Positions 62,114 to 64,000 of a DNA stretch of 64,000 nt are shown piece after piece. A program made the translations under genes and the position numbers. This stretch comes from Gottfriedia sp002574545 (lineage in GTDB: Bacteria; Bacillota; Bacilli; Bacillales; Bacillaceae_G): NCBI GenBank assembly GCA_052180195.1, contig CP197469.1. The stretch is one strand, 5' to 3'. A model generated the notes under the pieces. It was not told the DNA's origin and ran no database searches. It worked only from the letters and a program-made list of their open reading frames with translations. Each line of letters starts with the position of its first letter. Within the stretch, counting starts at the first letter, position 1.

Positions 62114-63460
62114 TTAATCTATCAAATTAAATTTTTTAAAAACGGCTCTTTTAAAACTATATGTTCTTAATTCTAACTGTTCATAGATGGATAAGAACTG
62201 CTTTTTCTCCTTGTCCCAGTTATATATTTCTTTGGCTTTTATACAATTTTGCTTCATATCATGATATACATCAGGAGAATTTAATAAATAATTTAATCCT
62301 TTGGCTATTGAAACGGGATCATGTGAATCTACACACAATCCAATCCGTTCGCCTTCTACGACCTTTTTTATCTCTGGAAAACCGCATGCTATAACTGGAA
62401 CCCCACTAGACATATACTCAAACAACTTATTAGAAGATGCGGAATAATGATTGAAACAAACATTATTTAATACTTGAAATCCTACATACGCATTATTGGT
62501 ATACTTAGGCAAATCATTAAGTGAAACTTTGGGAACAAATTTAACCCTTTGTTGCAAGTTCATTTGATCAACCATTTTTTCTAACTCTGATTTAATATTC
62601 CCATCCCCTACTAACACAAGTGTCCCCTCGTTAAAAAGAGGTACGGCTTTAATTAAGTTTTTTAAACCTCTACCTGATTGTATTCCGCCTTGGTATAATA
62701 GTATTTTTTCATCTTGGGATATACCGAGTAACTTCCTTAAAGATGAGTTTTTTTTACTTTGATATCCCTTTAGTTTAAATGGATAATTGTGAACTACATT
62801 CGGATAAAACCCATAAACTTTTTTATTGTACCTTGCCCTAGTATGATTTTCTACAATCATGGAATCGATTATCTTAACTAAACTCCCCTCCAAGTATTTG
62901 TAAAAATCACTATTATACCCTGTTCGGCTAGTTTGAACCTCATGAGAATCATATATTAGCTTACGTTTATTAAGTCTTAATTTCGAACAAATAACACCTT
63001 GAAATAGTGTATTTAAATCGTTAGAATGGTAAATATCATAATTTTTTATTAGCCCTCTCCCAATCATTCGTAAAGTAATACTACCTTTTATCCAAACAAC
63101 TTTACACTTTGTTTTTAATAGAAGAAGTAGAACAACTACTGTGGATAACGCCACTAGAGGAATAGTAAAAAATAATATAAACCATGTAAGTAACATGATC
63201 ATTTTTAATAACTTGGATTTCGAAATAAACCTATATATCATTTGTAAAAAAAGTAACGAATCAGGGTATCTTTTTACTCGATAAATTTTAAAATTTGGAT
63301 TTCGCTCTTCATATATAGGCAACTCTTTATTTTTTGGATCAGCAATACATATAAGATCGACTGTATAACCACTCTCCGATAATGCGGTACATTCTCTAAG
63401 TACTCTGGCATCATTAGTAAAATGATTCCAAACAAACATACACACTTTTTTTCTAGTCAT
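62114..63460 (-). CDS. membrane-associated family 4 glycosyltransferase, copy 2
   Basis: A 448-residue paralog of the protein at 28645-29967. It shares the start (KKVCMFVWNHFTNDARVLRE), the hydrophobic hairpin near 88-118, YDSHEVQTSRTGYN, LLYQGGIQSGRGL and SSNKLFEYMSSG. It lies 18 bases upstream of wecC copy 2. Its association with wecC in both copies suggests transfer of ManNAcA or of a neighbouring sugar in the repeat unit. Confidence 0.85.
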   Translation of the reverse strand: MTRKKVCMFVWNHFTNDARVLRECTALSESGYTVDLICIADPKNKELPIYEERNPNFKIYRVKRYPDSLLFLQMIYRFISKSKLLKMIMLLTWFILFFTIPLVALSTVVVLLLLLKTKCKVVWIKGSITLRMIGRGLIKNYDIYHSNDLNTLFQGVICSKLRLNKRKLIYDSHEVQTSRTGYNSDFYKYLEGSLVKIIDSMIVENHTRARYNKKVYGFYPNVVHNYPFKLKGYQSKKNSSLRKLLGISQDEKILLYQGGIQSGRGLKNLIKAVPLFNEGTLVLVGDGNIKSELEKMVDQMNLQQRVKFVPKVSLNDLPKYTNNAYVGFQVLNNVCFNHYSASSNKLFEYMSSGVPVIACGFPEIKKVVEGERIGLCVDSHDPVSIAKGLNYLLNSPDVYHDMKQNCIKAKEIYNWDKEKKQFLSIYEQLELRTYSFKRAVFKKFNLID

Positions 63461-63523
63461 TTTTTCTATCCCATTTAAGATTTAATTTTTCTTGAAAATC
63501 TCTACAATTTTCATTTTATCTAT

Positions 63524-64000
63524 TTATACGTGGACTTCTTCTTTAATTTCATTATTAACAGATGAGTTTTTTTCTTCTATTAAATTAAAATATTGTTTAA
63601 TCACATCGACAATTCTTCTAGAAGCTTCTCCATCTCCATATGGATTAGAAGCTTTAGACATTTTCGCATGTGCTTCTTTATCTAATAATAGTCTATCCGC
63701 TGATGAAAAAATAACTTCTTCATTAGTTCCAACAAGTTTTAATGTACCAGCCTCAATACCTTCTGGGCGTTCTGTTGTATCTCGCAATACAAGAACAGGT
63801 ACACCTAGGGAAGGAGCTTCTTCTTGTACTCCACCAGAATCAGTTAAAATCAGATGAGACCTAGCTGCAAAGTTATGAAAATCAATTACATCTAAAGGTT
63901 CAATTAAATGAATTTTAGCATTATCACCTAAGATTTCGCTTGCAATTTCTCTAACGACAGGATTCATATGAACTGGATAAACAACCTGAATATCATTGTG
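63524..64000 (-). CDS. mnaA: UDP-N-acetylglucosamine 2-epimerase, copy 2 (C-terminal part, cut by window edge)
   Basis: The last 159 codons are visible and closely match the C-terminus of mnaA copy 1: YPVHMNPVVREIA, HLIEPLDVIDFHNFAARS, LTDSGGVQEEAPSLGVPV and SNPYGDGEASRRI. The copy has a ~20-residue hydrophilic tail (NLIEEKNSSVNNEIKEEVHV) not found in copy 1. The frame stays open to the window edge. It starts the set mnaA - GT4 - wecC. Confidence 0.9.
   Translation of the reverse strand, partial: HNDIQVVYPVHMNPVVREIASEILGDNAKIHLIEPLDVIDFHNFAARSHLILTDSGGVQEEAPSLGVPVLVLRDTTERPEGIEAGTLKLVGTNEEVIFSSADRLLLDKEAHAKMSKASNPYGDGEASRRIVDVIKQYFNLIEEKNSSVNNEIKEEVHV

Overview
The window reads as the chromosome of a low-GC, endospore-forming member of the Bacillaceae. 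The evidence is AT-rich codon use, Bacillus-type ribosome binding sites (AAGGAGG with ATG, GTG or TTG starts), a pdaA spore-cortex deacetylase, and a conserved backbone in the order yfjO (rlmD family) - yfjP - pdaA - yfjT - yfkAB - yfkD - chaA known from Bacillus. I cannot name the species from sequence alone.

Region 1 (1-9723) is a strongly AT-rich accessory segment next to the 3' end of the rlmD-family gene. Its left part holds the start of a SIR2-domain protein (cut by the window edge) and a 1239-residue STAND-type P-loop ATPase with a nuclease-like N-terminus. Both are on the minus strand and together look like an antiviral defence module. Its right part is a plus-strand recombination module: four small ORFs, three serine recombinase genes (the middle one apparently split, with its coiled-coil region as a separate ORF) and, before the last recombinase, a 205-bp region with five copies of a 15-bp motif, two of them forming a perfect 19-bp inverted repeat.

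Region 2 (9740-24220) is mostly backbone: rlmD-like methyltransferase, AlkA-like glycosylase, a large glycosyltransferase/CDP-glycerol transferase fusion, pdaA, class I fumarase, yfjT-like, radical SAM yfkAB, yfkD, a YczE-like membrane protein, chaA, a PNPOx-like stress protein and a VanZ-like protein. Its intergenic gaps hold two copies of a 132-bp imperfect palindrome, a Fur-box-like site with no obvious iron gene, three copies of one terminator hairpin and a 52-bp hairpin tandem array of about nine units.

Region 3 (24315-64000) is one long cell-surface glycopolymer region. It contains the tagGH exporter translationally coupled to a UDP-ManNAc dehydrogenase, several glycosyltransferases, tarI/tarJ for CDP-ribitol, two 770-residue polymerase-type CDP-polyol transferases, a sugar epimerase, a flavin amine oxidase, mnaA, a CgeB-like glycosyltransferase operon (its first gene frameshifted), rmlABCD for dTDP-rhamnose, gtaB flanked by two LytR-CpsA-Psr ligases, a secreted beta-helix protein, and an operon of a glycosyltransferase, a heparinase-like lyase and a two-repeat beta protein. 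At the right edge a second wecC, a second membrane-associated GT4 and a second mnaA begin another set of genes for ManNAcA-containing polymer. The likely combined product is wall teichoic acid (poly-ribitol-phosphate type) plus one or more ManNAcA/rhamnose-containing polymers; tagO, tagA and tagB are not in the window.
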